Assembly: GCA_005882275.1 (NCBI GenBank)
Contig: VBAK01000117.1
Span: 1-50,610, forward strand
Direction of reading: 5' to 3'
DNA from: Candidatus Segetimicrobium genomatis
GTDB taxonomy: Bacteria; Sysuimicrobiota; Sysuimicrobiia; Sysuimicrobiales; Segetimicrobiaceae
Length of the DNA stretch: 50,610 nt
The translations under genes were made by a program, and so were the position numbers. The notes below the pieces were generated by a model, which ran no database searches, was not told where the DNA came from, and saw only the letters and a program-made list of their open reading frames with translations. Positions 1 to 7,976 of the stretch are shown one piece after another. How positions within the stretch are numbered: position 1 is the first letter of the stretch; every line of letters starts with the position of its first letter.

Positions 1-906
1 CGGGACGGCCAGGTCCATCGTCGGCAGGTCGAGCACGCGCCCCCGCCCGAGCGGCGCCGGCGCGACCAGGGTCTCGCGGTAGGCGTCCGGGCCGTCCGAG
101 CGTACCCGAAGGAGAAACTCGGGCCCGGTCACCAGCATCGCCAGCTGCCCGGCCGCGTACCGCTCGGTGGCCCCGAGATACCCGCGCTGGAGTGTGTCGG
201 CGGGGAACATGTCGCGCTTGAACAGGTCCACGTATCGCGCGAGCAGCGCCGCGTGGGCCGGGCCGGCGAACACCGCGCGGCGCCGGTCGGGGCTGAGCAC
301 CGGCAGCCCCTCTTCCTGGAACAGCGTCAGCAGGCGGATCGTGTCCACGTTCGGCATGAACCCGTACACGCCGGTCCGCTGCTTGATCGTCACCGCCGTC
401 TGGATGAACGCGTCCATGGTGGCCGGTGGATGGGCGGGATCCAATCCGGCGCGCCGGAACAGCGTCCGATTGAAGGCGAGAACATCGGGCTCCACATACC
501 AGGGAATCCCGTAGGCCCGCCCCCCGACGCGCAGCGATGCCCAGATGTTGGGGAAGTACCGGGCCCGCGCGGCCGCCGGGACGGCGGCCTCCATGTCCAC
601 GAGCGCGTGGGCCTGGGCCATCCGGACCGTGATCTCGGTGTTCAGGTTGACGACGTCGGGGGCGACGCCCCCGGCGATCGCGGACAGGAGCTTCTGGTCG
701 AGGGACTGGAACTGGAGATCGATCCAGCGGACGCGCACGCCGGGATGCGCGCGCTCGTACCGGCCGATCATGTCCTGCACGTAGGCGGTGAGCAGCGGCT
801 GAAGGGCGATCGTCCAAAACTCGAGCGGCAGCCGCGGACCCGGAGAGGCGGGGGCGGCTGCGAGCAGGAGCCCAAACGCTGCGACGGCGGCGAGTCGGCG
901 TCTCAT
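1..906 (-). CDS. Extracellular solute-binding protein (family 1), C-terminus cut by window edge
   Basis: A periplasmic sugar-binding lipoprotein-like subunit of an ABC importer. The reading frame starts at ATG 906-904 behind an AGGGACGG-like ribosome site and runs open for 302 codons to the left edge, so the C-terminus is missing. The first residues (MRRRLAAVAAFGLLLAAAP) are a signal peptide: three arginines and then a hydrophobic core. The mature start LEFWTIALQP, the following VQDMIGRYERAHPGVRVRW, and the later WYVEPDVLAFN are typical of MalE/UgpB-type family 1 binding proteins. It is the last visible gene of the long minus-strand run and follows the NmrA-type gene by 57 bases. Its own permeases, if any, lie outside the window. 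The substrate cannot be told from sequence; a sugar or sugar derivative is likely. Confidence 0.85.
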   Translation of the reverse strand, partial: MRRRLAAVAAFGLLLAAAPASPGPRLPLEFWTIALQPLLTAYVQDMIGRYERAHPGVRVRWIDLQFQSLDQKLLSAIAGGVAPDVVNLNTEITVRMAQAHALVDMEAAVPAAARARYFPNIWASLRVGGRAYGIPWYVEPDVLAFNRTLFRRAGLDPAHPPATMDAFIQTAVTIKQRTGVYGFMPNVDTIRLLTLFQEEGLPVLSPDRRRAVFAGPAHAALLARYVDLFKRDMFPADTLQRGYLGATERYAAGQLAMLVTGPEFLLRVRSDGPDAYRETLVAPAPLGRGRVLDLPTMDLAVP

Positions 907-963
907 CGTTCGGCCGTCCCTGTGTGTTCGGACAGGCCAGCCCCTGCGGACCGCAGGCTCCGC

Positions 964-1815
964 CTACATGAACGCGGCGGCATTGCGCCGCGCCCAGGCC
1001 TCGAAGGTCCCGGCCCGCCGCCCGGTCACCTCCTCCACCACGCCGGTCACGATGTCGGTCTTGCCCGCCCTCATCGCCGTGTACAGGTCCATCAAGGCCT
1101 CGACGTAGGCCGGCGGCATGCTCTTCAGCATGCCGCTTCGGACGCTTTCGAGCGGGATGTCCACGAATTTCACGGGCCGGCCCAGGACGGATGACAGCTT
1201 CGCCGCGTATTGCGCGCCGCTCAGCGACTCGGGTCCGGTCAGCGTGTAGGCCTTGCCTTCGTGGCCCGGGGTGGTGAGGGTCTTCACCGCGACCGCGGCG
1301 ATGTCCGCGGGGTCGATGGCCGCCCAGCGGCCGGTCCCGGTGGGCTGATAAAATGCCCCCTCCGACTTGATCGTCTCCGCCCAGCCGAGCGCGTTTGACA
1401 TGAAATTGCCCGGCCGGAGCATCGTCCACTTGAGTCCGGACTCCCGGAGGCGCTTCTCAGACTTCGCGTGCCACTGCGAGAGGATCAACACCGGCTTGTC
1501 GGCTCCGATGACGGAGAGCTTGACCACGTGCCCGACGCCGGCCTTGGTCGCCGCCTCGATGGCGTTGGCCTCGAGGTCCGGCCCGCTCGGGCCGGCCGAA
1601 ACGAGGTAGAGCCGCTCCACCCCTTTCATCGCGGGACCGAGCGACTCGGGACGCCCGAGATCCCCCTGCACGATCTCGGCCGTCGGTTGGAACTCGCGGG
1701 CTTTGCTCGGGTCGCGGACGAGCAGGCGAGGTTGCCGCCCCGTGGCGATGAGCCGGCGGGCGACTTCCCCGCCGGTCGTCCCGGTGGCTCCAGTCACGAG
1801 GATCATCGGGGTCAC
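964..1815 (-). CDS. NmrA-family NAD(P)-binding reductase
   Basis: A 283-residue atypical short-chain dehydrogenase. The N-terminus ILVTGATGTTGGEVARRL is a Rossmann GxxGxxG nucleotide-binding motif, and LLVRDPSKAREF follows at the end of beta-2, as in NmrA, QorB and related NAD(P)H-dependent quinone or sugar reductases. The middle holds WTMLRPGNFMSN and the C-terminal part YTLTGPESLSGAQYA, both usual in this family. No classical YxxxK catalytic pair is evident, which also fits NmrA-like proteins that sense or weakly reduce dinucleotides. It lies 36 bases after a MalG-type permease and before another binding protein, so it is probably co-transcribed with sugar transport genes. Its substrate is unknown. 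Confidence 0.8.
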   Translation of the reverse strand: MTPMILVTGATGTTGGEVARRLIATGRQPRLLVRDPSKAREFQPTAEIVQGDLGRPESLGPAMKGVERLYLVSAGPSGPDLEANAIEAATKAGVGHVVKLSVIGADKPVLILSQWHAKSEKRLRESGLKWTMLRPGNFMSNALGWAETIKSEGAFYQPTGTGRWAAIDPADIAAVAVKTLTTPGHEGKAYTLTGPESLSGAQYAAKLSSVLGRPVKFVDIPLESVRSGMLKSMPPAYVEALMDLYTAMRAGKTDIVTGVVEEVTGRRAGTFEAWARRNAAAFM

Positions 1816-1851
1816 CTCCTGGCCATGGCGCTTCGACGCCGGCGGTCTGGG

Positions 1852-2664
1852 CTACTTCAGGCCGGTCAGCGTGACCCCCCGGATCATGAACCGCTGTGAG
1901 ACCGCGTAGGCCAGCAGCATCGGCGCGGTCGCAATGACCCCCGCGGCCATCAACGGGCCGTAGTCGATGTTGCCGTAGGGATCCTTGAAGAGCGCGATGC
2001 CGACGGGGAGGGTCCGCAGCCGCTCGGAGTTGATGATGATCTCAGGCCAGAGGAAGTCGTTCCAGCTGCTGAGGAAGAGGAGCAGGGCGATGGTCGCGAG
2101 CGCCGGTTTGATCAAGGGCGCCACGACCGCCAGCACGATGCGGATCTCCCCCGCCCCGTCGATCCGCGCCGCCTCGATCAGGTCGGTCGGGACCGCGCTG
2201 ATCGACTGCCGGATCAGGAACACCCCGAAGGCGCTGGCGAAATTCGGCGCCAGGATGCCGGCATAGCTGTCCACCCACCCAATGCGCGAGAGCAGCACGT
2301 ACAGGGCCACGCTGCTGACCTGCACCGGCACCATCAGCGTCCCGAGGATGAGGAGAAAGAGCGGGGTGCGCAGGGGGAAGCGGTACACGGCGAACGCGTA
2401 GCCGGCGAAGAGGCCAAACAGCATGGAGAGGCCGACCGAAATGATCGCGACGACCAGGCTGTTCTTGTAGTAGAGGATCCAGGGCGCCCTGGCCCACGCG
2501 GCCTGGAAGTGGTCGACGATCACGCGCGACGGGAACCAGCGCGGCGGGAACGAGATAATGTCCGGGGCCGGGCTGACCGCGGTCACCAGCATCCAGTAGA
2601 AGGGCAGGGCCATCACGATACCGCCCGCCGCGATCACGGCGTAGACGAGGGATCGCCGGATCAA
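1852..2664 (-). CDS. Carbohydrate ABC transporter permease, MalG type
   Basis: A 270-residue inner-membrane permease with six predicted membrane helices; the first starts near residue 8 (YAVIAAGGIVMALPFYWMLV). The cytoplasmic coupling (EAA) loop reads LIEAARIDGAGEIRI and is followed by VAPLIKPALATIALL, the standard MalG/UgpE arrangement that contacts the ATPase. The protein ends in RGVTLTGLK, close to the usual family ending (RGLTAGAVK). The start ATG overlaps the stop of the MalF-like permease by 4 bases, so translation is coupled. No ATPase gene is present in this transporter cluster. Such systems often share an MsiK/MalK-type ATPase encoded elsewhere. Confidence 0.9.
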   Translation of the reverse strand: MIRRSLVYAVIAAGGIVMALPFYWMLVTAVSPAPDIISFPPRWFPSRVIVDHFQAAWARAPWILYYKNSLVVAIISVGLSMLFGLFAGYAFAVYRFPLRTPLFLLILGTLMVPVQVSSVALYVLLSRIGWVDSYAGILAPNFASAFGVFLIRQSISAVPTDLIEAARIDGAGEIRIVLAVVAPLIKPALATIALLLFLSSWNDFLWPEIIINSERLRTLPVGIALFKDPYGNIDYGPLMAAGVIATAPMLLAYAVSQRFMIRGVTLTGLK

Positions 2665-3566
2665 TAGGCGACCTCGAACCGCCGGCTGTAGAGGTGCTGG
2701 GCGACGGTGACGCTCAGGATGATGACGAAGAGGAGCGTCGCCTCCGCCGAGGCATACCCGAACCGGTACCGCTGAAAGGCCTGGTGGTAGAGCTCGAGGA
2801 CGACGACGTTGGTCGAATTCGCCGGTCCGCCGCCCGTCAGGACGAAGACCTGGTCGAACGCCTGCAGCGCGAAGATCATGTTGTAGATGACAATGAAGAC
2901 CGTGGTCGGCGCCAGGAGCGGCGCCGTCACCGAGACAAACCGCGCGAGCGGCGACGCCCCGTCCAGGATGGCCGCCTCATAGAACATCGCGGGGATGGCC
3001 TGCAGGCCGGCGAGATAAATGACCATATTGTAGCCCAGGGTTTTCCAGACGCTGAAGATGATGATCGCGGAGAGCGCCTGATGGCTGGACAACAGCCACG
3101 GCTGCGGCGGGAGGTGCAGGAGCCTCAGGAAGACGTTGAACAGCCCCCACTGCGGATTGTACATCCACCACCAGACCACCGCGGCGGCCGTCGTGCTGGT
3201 GACGGTGGGAGAGAAGTACACGGCCTTGAACAGCTCCTTCAGGCGAAACTCCTCGACGAAGAGCACCGCCAGCACCATGGCCAGGGCGGCGGAGACCGGC
3301 ACGATCACCACCGCGTAGACCAGGGTGTTCTGGAGCGCCTGGCGGAACACGCCGTCCTGAAACATGTCGAGGAAGTTCCCGAGCCCGAGGAAAGTGAGCC
3401 GCTGCCGCAGCAGCTCGACCTTGAACACGCTGAAGTACAGCGTTTGCACCGATGGCCAGACCCGGAAGAGCGCAAAGAGGATGATCACCGGCGAAATGAA
3501 GGCGTAGGCATGGAGGTAGTGGCGGCGATACATCCGCCGTACGGACCGGCGGGCGGCGTGGATCAC
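2661..3566 (-). CDS. Sugar ABC transporter permease, MalF/UgpA type
   Basis: A 301-residue inner-membrane permease that pairs with the MalG-like partner to form the translocation channel. The first helix (YAFISPVIILFALFRVWPS) begins near residue 22, and the EAA loop is YEAAILDGASPLARF. The periplasmic-loop signature LTGGGPANSTNVVVLELY near the C-terminus is typical of MalF/UgpA/LacF subunits. It sits between the binding-protein gene (with a strong hairpin in the 83-base gap) and the MalG-like gene, which it overlaps by 4 bases. Length and topology match the short MalF class that lacks the large P2 loop of Escherichia coli MalF. Confidence 0.9.
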   Translation of the reverse strand: MIHAARRSVRRMYRRHYLHAYAFISPVIILFALFRVWPSVQTLYFSVFKVELLRQRLTFLGLGNFLDMFQDGVFRQALQNTLVYAVVIVPVSAALAMVLAVLFVEEFRLKELFKAVYFSPTVTSTTAAAVVWWWMYNPQWGLFNVFLRLLHLPPQPWLLSSHQALSAIIIFSVWKTLGYNMVIYLAGLQAIPAMFYEAAILDGASPLARFVSVTAPLLAPTTVFIVIYNMIFALQAFDQVFVLTGGGPANSTNVVVLELYHQAFQRYRFGYASAEATLLFVIILSVTVAQHLYSRRFEVAY

Positions 3567-3604
3567 GCGGTCATAACCCTAGAGCGGCTCGCGCCCAACG
3601 CGGC

Positions 3605-3635
3605 GGGCCTGCCGCCGGCGGCCTGCGGCAGGCCC
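3605..3635 (-). other. Intercistronic stem-loop between binding protein and permease genes
   Basis: A perfect inverted repeat. The 11-base arm GGGCCTGCCGC at 3605-3615 pairs with GCGGCAGGCCC at 3625-3635 across a 9-base loop. It begins 14 bases after the stop of the binding-protein gene and ends about 40 bases before the MalF-like start. There is no T-run, so it is unlikely to be a strong intrinsic terminator. Structures in this place are known in malE-malF type operons to protect the upstream message and lower permease expression; that role here is inferred. Confidence 0.6.
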
Positions 3636-3649
3636 CTCTGCATCCGGGG

Positions 3650-4960
3650 CTACTTCGCGGCGTCGGCGATGGCCTTGTTCCCCGCCGCGGCGGCTTCGGC
3701 CAGCGCCTGGTCCACGCCGGCCTCCCCGTGCCACGCCTTCTGGATCGCCGCGCCGAGCGCCTGCATGACGCCGTCGAGGCCGAGGTTCATGGGGTACCGG
3801 CGGCCGTATCTGGCGATCTTGAGCAGCGCCTGATCGTAGCCGTCGGACTTGAACGGCTCCTTGGTCCAGTTGGTCTTGTACCGCGGGGTCATCCCGAACC
3901 TGGCCGCAATCGCGTAGTCGTTCGCCTCGGTGCTGAGCCACTCGATCGCCCGCCAGGCCGCTTCCTTGTGTTTGGCCGCCTTCGGGACGCTGAACAGCCA
4001 GCCGCCGAGCAGGGTGACCGGTGTGTCGCCCACCTTGGGCACCGGCGGAACCTCCATCCCCCACCCGGTCTGCCACGGCATGGTTGGGGCTTCCTTGGGC
4101 TGGCGGGCCCGGATGCTGACCGCTTCGCTGATCTGCATCGAGGCGATCCCCTTCAGGAACGCCGCGCGCGGATCCGGGAAGTTGAGGCTCGTGCACTTGT
4201 CGTCGTTCAGCATGGCGAGCACGAGCTGCAGCGCGGATCGGCCGGCCGCGTTGTCGAACATGACACGGCCGCCGCGGAGCGCATTCGGGTCGTTGATGAG
4301 ATCGCCGCCCGCCCCCCACAGCGCCCAGGCGAACTTGTCGACGATGCCGTGCGGCTCGCCGACGTGCCGGATGGCGAATCCGACGCGGGTCAGGGTGCCG
4401 GAGGCGTCACGGCGGGCCAGCGTCCTGCAGTCGGCGCGGAGCTCGTCCCACGTCTGGGGTCCGCGATTCGGATCGAGGCCCGCCTCCCGAAACTGCTGTT
4501 TGTTCCACGTCAGCGCGTACACATCGTAGCCCATCTGCGGATAGCCGTACATCGTCCCGCCGCCGAAATCGGAGAGCGCCGCCACGTCGGGGGAGACGGC
4601 CGCCAGCCACCGCTTCGCCGGGGCCGGGGCGACCTGCTCCAGCATCCCCTCCTTGAGGAAGCCGGAGGCCCAGGAGTGGTCGATAAAGATGATGTCCGCG
4701 ACGTTCCTCGCCGCCGAGGCGGCGAAGATCTTCTGCTCCATCGTGTCGTAGTCGAGGCCGACGAGTTCGACGTGGATGTTGCTCGTGGCCTCGAACGGCT
4801 GGAACAGAGCCGGGTCGTGCAGCGGGCTGACCGGACCTGCCGCAACATCCCCCGCGGGATACCACAGCGTAATCGTGGTCTTCGGCTGGGCACCGACATG
4901 CAATGTGCTCCCGGCCAGCACGACGGCCAGGGCGGCAACCAGCGCTGCGCGGCTTCTCAT
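3650..4960 (-). CDS. Extracellular solute-binding protein for carbohydrate ABC importer
   Basis: A 436-residue periplasmic binding protein. The signal peptide MRSRAALVAALAVVLAGS is followed by ITLWYPAGD, the usual first strand of family 1 (MalE/UgpB) proteins. Family-typical stretches follow: WDELRADCRTLARRD (helix after the hinge), a tandem of aromatic residues, and LLGGWLFSVPKAAKHKEAAWRAIEWL, which corresponds to the conserved region near the C-terminal lobe. It is the first gene of the set 3650-4960, 2661-3566, 1852-2664 and supplies substrate to those two permeases. The sugar bound cannot be deduced. The gene sits 121 bases after the lactonase stop, with a weak hairpin in between. Confidence 0.9.
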   Translation of the reverse strand: MRSRAALVAALAVVLAGSTLHVGAQPKTTITLWYPAGDVAAGPVSPLHDPALFQPFEATSNIHVELVGLDYDTMEQKIFAASAARNVADIIFIDHSWASGFLKEGMLEQVAPAPAKRWLAAVSPDVAALSDFGGGTMYGYPQMGYDVYALTWNKQQFREAGLDPNRGPQTWDELRADCRTLARRDASGTLTRVGFAIRHVGEPHGIVDKFAWALWGAGGDLINDPNALRGGRVMFDNAAGRSALQLVLAMLNDDKCTSLNFPDPRAAFLKGIASMQISEAVSIRARQPKEAPTMPWQTGWGMEVPPVPKVGDTPVTLLGGWLFSVPKAAKHKEAAWRAIEWLSTEANDYAIAARFGMTPRYKTNWTKEPFKSDGYDQALLKIARYGRRYPMNLGLDGVMQALGAAIQKAWHGEAGVDQALAEAAAAGNKAIADAAK

Positions 4961-5041
4961 CGAGACGTCCCTCCTCGGCGTTCAGTCGGCGTTCAGGGAG
5001 ATGCGGCTCCCGGCCCGCCGGTAGCCTTTCCAGCAGCGGCG

Positions 5042-5066
5042 GCACGGTCCCTCCTCTTGGCCGTGC
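5042..5066 (-). terminator. Weak hairpin after the lactonase gene
   Basis: Arms GCACGG (5042-5047) and CCGTGC (5061-5066) form a 6-base stem with a 13-base loop, 16 bases after the lactonase stop. No U-tract follows. It could attenuate read-through between the two transporter sets, but the stem is short and chance pairing in GC-rich DNA is possible. Confidence 0.25.
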
Positions 5067-5081
5067 GGGACCCTGCGGGGC

Positions 5082-6104
5082 TCAGGGCCGGTCGATGATC
5101 TCGACCCAGTTGGGATTCCGGCCCATCGGAGATCGATGCCGCGGGGCGAGCGCCCCCGTGTCCTGGTCGATCGCGTAGACCGTCATGCTGTGCGACGCCT
5201 GCCCGACCGCGAGGAGGTAGCGGCCGTGGGGGTCGATGTTGAACCCGCGCGGCTGCTGCTCCGTCGAGAAACTGCCGATCGGGGCCAGCCCCCCGCTGCC
5301 GGCGTCGATCTTGAAGCCGGCGAGCGTGCTGGAGGCGCGCTCGGACGCATAGAGGAACTTCCCGTCGGGCGTGACGTGCAGGTCCGCGGCCGCGAACGGA
5401 GGGCGTCCGGCGAAATCCGGCGGCAGCCCACTCGACGCGCCGGCGGGCGCCAGCGTCCCCCCCGCCGCGTCGAACCGGTAGGCGCCGACGGTGGCGTCGA
5501 GTTCATTGGTCGTGTAGGCGTATCGGCCGCCGGGATGGAACACGAGGTGACGCGGGCCCGCCCCGTTCGCCGCCCGGACGGCCGGCGGCGCGTTCGGCGC
5601 GACGCGCCCCGTCCGCTGGTCGAACGTGTACTGTAGAATTCGATCGCCTCCGAGGCTTGGTACGAACAAATAGCGGTTCGACGGGTCGACGACGATCGAG
5701 TGCGGGTGCGGAGGCGTCGGGATCACCTGGACCGGCCGCTCCTGCACCACCCCCTGCTCGCCGATCGGGTGAACCGAGATCGTATCGCCCGCATAGGACG
5801 CGCCGAACAGAAACCGCCCGGTCTTGTCGGTCGAGAGGTACGCCGTGTTGTCGGGCAGCGGCGCGGTCGCAAGCAGGGTCAGCGTGCCGGCCGCGGCGTC
5901 GATCGCGAGGGTCGCGACCGCAAAGGGGGGCGAGCGGAGCGACGCGTAGAGGAACCGGCGGCTCGGGCTGACGGCAAGCGGCATGACCGCGCCGGGCACC
6001 GGCATCCGCTGGACCAGGCTCACCGCGCCGGTCCCGCCGTCGAGGGACAGCACGTGGATCTCCCGGCTGTCGGCGTTTGAAACATAGACCACCGCCGGAG
6101 GCAC
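5082..6104 (-). CDS. Lactonase family protein, 7-bladed beta-propeller (6-phosphogluconolactonase-like)
   Basis: A 340-residue protein of the Pgl/muconate lactonizing propeller fold (PF10282 type). Repeated blade motifs are visible: VVYVSNADSREIHVL at the start, then FLYASLRSPPFAVATL, HPHSIVVDPSNRYLFVPSLG, GPRHLVFHPGGRYAYTTNE, DLHVTPDGKFLYASER and PRGFNIDPHGRYLLAVGQ. The histidine and arginine residues of the RHL and PRGF turns are family hallmarks. I chose the GTG start at 6104 because it overlaps the TAG stop of the MalG-like permease by one base (TAGTG), a coupled junction. The long open frame further upstream is only a shadow of that permease. No signal peptide is seen, so it is probably cytoplasmic and may hydrolyse a sugar lactone derived from the imported substrate. 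That job is inferred from position. Confidence 0.85.
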   Translation of the reverse strand: MPPAVVYVSNADSREIHVLSLDGGTGAVSLVQRMPVPGAVMPLAVSPSRRFLYASLRSPPFAVATLAIDAAAGTLTLLATAPLPDNTAYLSTDKTGRFLFGASYAGDTISVHPIGEQGVVQERPVQVIPTPPHPHSIVVDPSNRYLFVPSLGGDRILQYTFDQRTGRVAPNAPPAVRAANGAGPRHLVFHPGGRYAYTTNELDATVGAYRFDAAGGTLAPAGASSGLPPDFAGRPPFAAADLHVTPDGKFLYASERASSTLAGFKIDAGSGGLAPIGSFSTEQQPRGFNIDPHGRYLLAVGQASHSMTVYAIDQDTGALAPRHRSPMGRNPNWVEIIDRP

Positions 6105-7000
6105 TACTTCACGGAGCCCAGCGCCAGGCCGCGGACGAGATGCCGCTCGACGAACATGAACAGGATCACGACCGGCACGATGCCCACGAGCGCCGCCGCC
6201 ATCAGATAGTGCCACTGCACCGCCCACCGTCCGATGAACGTATACAGGCCTACCGTGAGGGTCCGCATCTCCGTGCGCGAGATGAACGTCAGCGCGAAGA
6301 CAAACTCGTTCCACGCCGTGATGAAGACGTAGATGATCGTCGTCACCACCCCCGGCGCCGCCACCGGGATGGCGATCCGGAGGATCGTCTGGGGACGCGT
6401 GCACCCGTCCACGAGCGCGGCCTCCTCGATCTCCCCGGGGATGGCGCGGAAATAGCTCGCCAGCATCCAGATGGAGAAGGCCAGCGTGAAGACGGTGTTC
6501 GTGACGATGAGCGCCCAGTACGTGTCGAGCCAGTGCAGCGCCGCCATGATCTTGAACAGCGGGATGAGGACGACGATCGGGGAGAACATCTGAATCAGGA
6601 GCAGCAGGAGCATGAAGGTCTCTCGCCCGCGAAAGCGCAGCCGGGCGACCGCATAGCCCGCGGGAATCGCGGCCGCGAGGTTGAGCAGGGTGGCCCCCAC
6701 CCCGATGATCAGGCTGTTGCGCATGTAGGTGCCCAGGGGGTAGCGCGTCCAGATGTCGGCGAAGTTCTGGAGGGTGAGGGGAGCGGGCACCCACGACGGA
6801 GGGACGCGATAGACGTCGTTGAGCGTTTTCAGCGAGGTCGAGAGCATCACCAGGATCGGGAACAGGAGCACGAACAGCGCCAGGCCGGAGAGCGTCCACC
6901 CGCCGCCCTCCAGGATGGCCGCCCGCCAGCGCCGGGAGCGCCCTCGCCTCCCGCGGAGCGCCGGCAGCCGGGCGGCGGCCGCCGCAGGGTGGTCGGGCAT
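6104..7000 (-). CDS. Carbohydrate ABC transporter permease, MalG type
   Basis: A 298-residue inner-membrane permease. A basic, alanine-rich leader of about 30 residues precedes the first helix (WTLSGLALFVLLFPILVML). The EAA loop reads IEEAALVDGCTRPQTI, followed by AIPVAAPGVVTTIIYVF, and the end RGLALGSVK is the usual MalG-family C-terminus. The ATG follows directly on the TAG of the MalF-like gene with no intervening base, and its own TAG shares a base with the lactonase GTG. The three genes must be one translation unit. As in the other set, no ATPase is encoded nearby. Confidence 0.9.
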   Translation of the reverse strand: MPDHPAAAAARLPALRGRRGRSRRWRAAILEGGGWTLSGLALFVLLFPILVMLSTSLKTLNDVYRVPPSWVPAPLTLQNFADIWTRYPLGTYMRNSLIIGVGATLLNLAAAIPAGYAVARLRFRGRETFMLLLLLIQMFSPIVVLIPLFKIMAALHWLDTYWALIVTNTVFTLAFSIWMLASYFRAIPGEIEEAALVDGCTRPQTILRIAIPVAAPGVVTTIIYVFITAWNEFVFALTFISRTEMRTLTVGLYTFIGRWAVQWHYLMAAALVGIVPVVILFMFVERHLVRGLALGSVK

Positions 7001-7906
7001 CTAGACGACCTCGCGGAAATACAGCCGGGCGTAGACGACGCTGAAGGCCAGCAGCGTGACGAAGGTGATCACGGCGATCGCCGACGCGGGCCCGAAATCG
7101 AGAAACTGGAACGCCGTCTTGTACATGTGCGTCACCAGGATATCCGTGGTGTTCATGGGCCCGCCCTTCGTCACGATGTACGGGACGGAGAAGTCGTTAA
7201 ATGTCCAGATCACCGAGAGCAGGCTGCCCATCACGATGACGGGTCTGAGGAACGGCAGGGTCACGGCGGCGAACCGGGCCCCGGCGCCCGCGCCGTCGAT
7301 GGCGGCGGCCTCGTAGTATTCGGGCGAGATCGCCTGCAGCCCGGCCAGGAAGACCAGCGCAAAGAACGGCAGCCCAATCCAGATATCGACGGCCATCGTG
7401 GCGGCAAACGCGCTCCTCGGCTCCGCCAGCCAGGCGGGCGGGTGCGGCCACAGGCCGGTCGTCGTGAGGAACTGGTTGAGCAGCCCGAACTGGCTGTTGT
7501 AGGTCCACTGCCAGACGATCGCGCTGATCGGGTACGGGATCGCCCAGGGGATGACGGTGAGCATGCGCGCGACCTTCCGGCCGCGGAACGGCAGGTTGAG
7601 CAGGAGCGCCAGGCCCAGCCCCGCGGTCGTCTTCACCGTCACGCCGAGCGCCGTCCAGAGAAAGGTCCGCCGGAAGATCTGCCAGAACGCCGGATCCGCG
7701 CCGAGGGCCCGGAAGTTGCCCCAACCGACGAACCCGCTGATCCGGCCGAGCTTATCGGTGGCGCCGAACGCCGTGACGATCGTGGCCCCCACCGGGTAGA
7801 AGATCAGCGCGGCCATCAGCAGGAGCGCCGGGCCGAGGAGCAGATAGGCAAGCCGCTCCTCCGCCGTGAGCCTCGAGGCGGCCCGGGCGATCACGCCGCC
7901 CCCCAC
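7001..7906 (-). CDS. Sugar ABC transporter permease, MalF/UgpA type
   Basis: A 301-residue membrane protein with six predicted helices; the first is LAYLLLGPALLLMAALIFYPVG. The coupling loop is YYEAAAIDGAGAGARF, followed by LPFLRPVIVMGSLLSVIWTFNDF, and the VTKGGPMNTTDILVTHMYKTAF segment matches the conserved LTGGGP...T..L..Y region of MalF/LacF subunits. It pairs with the adjacent MalG-like permease and with the binding protein upstream. The 70-base gap to that binding protein holds a 10-base-pair hairpin. Confidence 0.9.
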   Translation of the reverse strand: MGGGVIARAASRLTAEERLAYLLLGPALLLMAALIFYPVGATIVTAFGATDKLGRISGFVGWGNFRALGADPAFWQIFRRTFLWTALGVTVKTTAGLGLALLLNLPFRGRKVARMLTVIPWAIPYPISAIVWQWTYNSQFGLLNQFLTTTGLWPHPPAWLAEPRSAFAATMAVDIWIGLPFFALVFLAGLQAISPEYYEAAAIDGAGAGARFAAVTLPFLRPVIVMGSLLSVIWTFNDFSVPYIVTKGGPMNTTDILVTHMYKTAFQFLDFGPASAIAVITFVTLLAFSVVYARLYFREVV

Positions 7907-7946
7907 GCACGCGCGCGGCGGGCCCGCGCGGGCCGGATGGGAGAGA

Positions 7947-7969
7947 GGGGCCCCCGTTCCGGGAGCCCC
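7947..7969 (-). other. Intercistronic stem-loop after the binding-protein gene
   Basis: The arms GGGGCTCCCG and CGGGGGCCCC (minus-strand reading) pair over 10 positions with one G-U pair and a 3-base GAA loop, starting 7 bases after the binding-protein stop. No U-tract follows. Its position matches that of the hairpin at 3605-3635 in the neighbouring transporter set, which supports a shared role in setting the ratio of binding protein to permease. That role is inferred. Confidence 0.55.
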
Positions 7970-7976
7970 TCATCAT

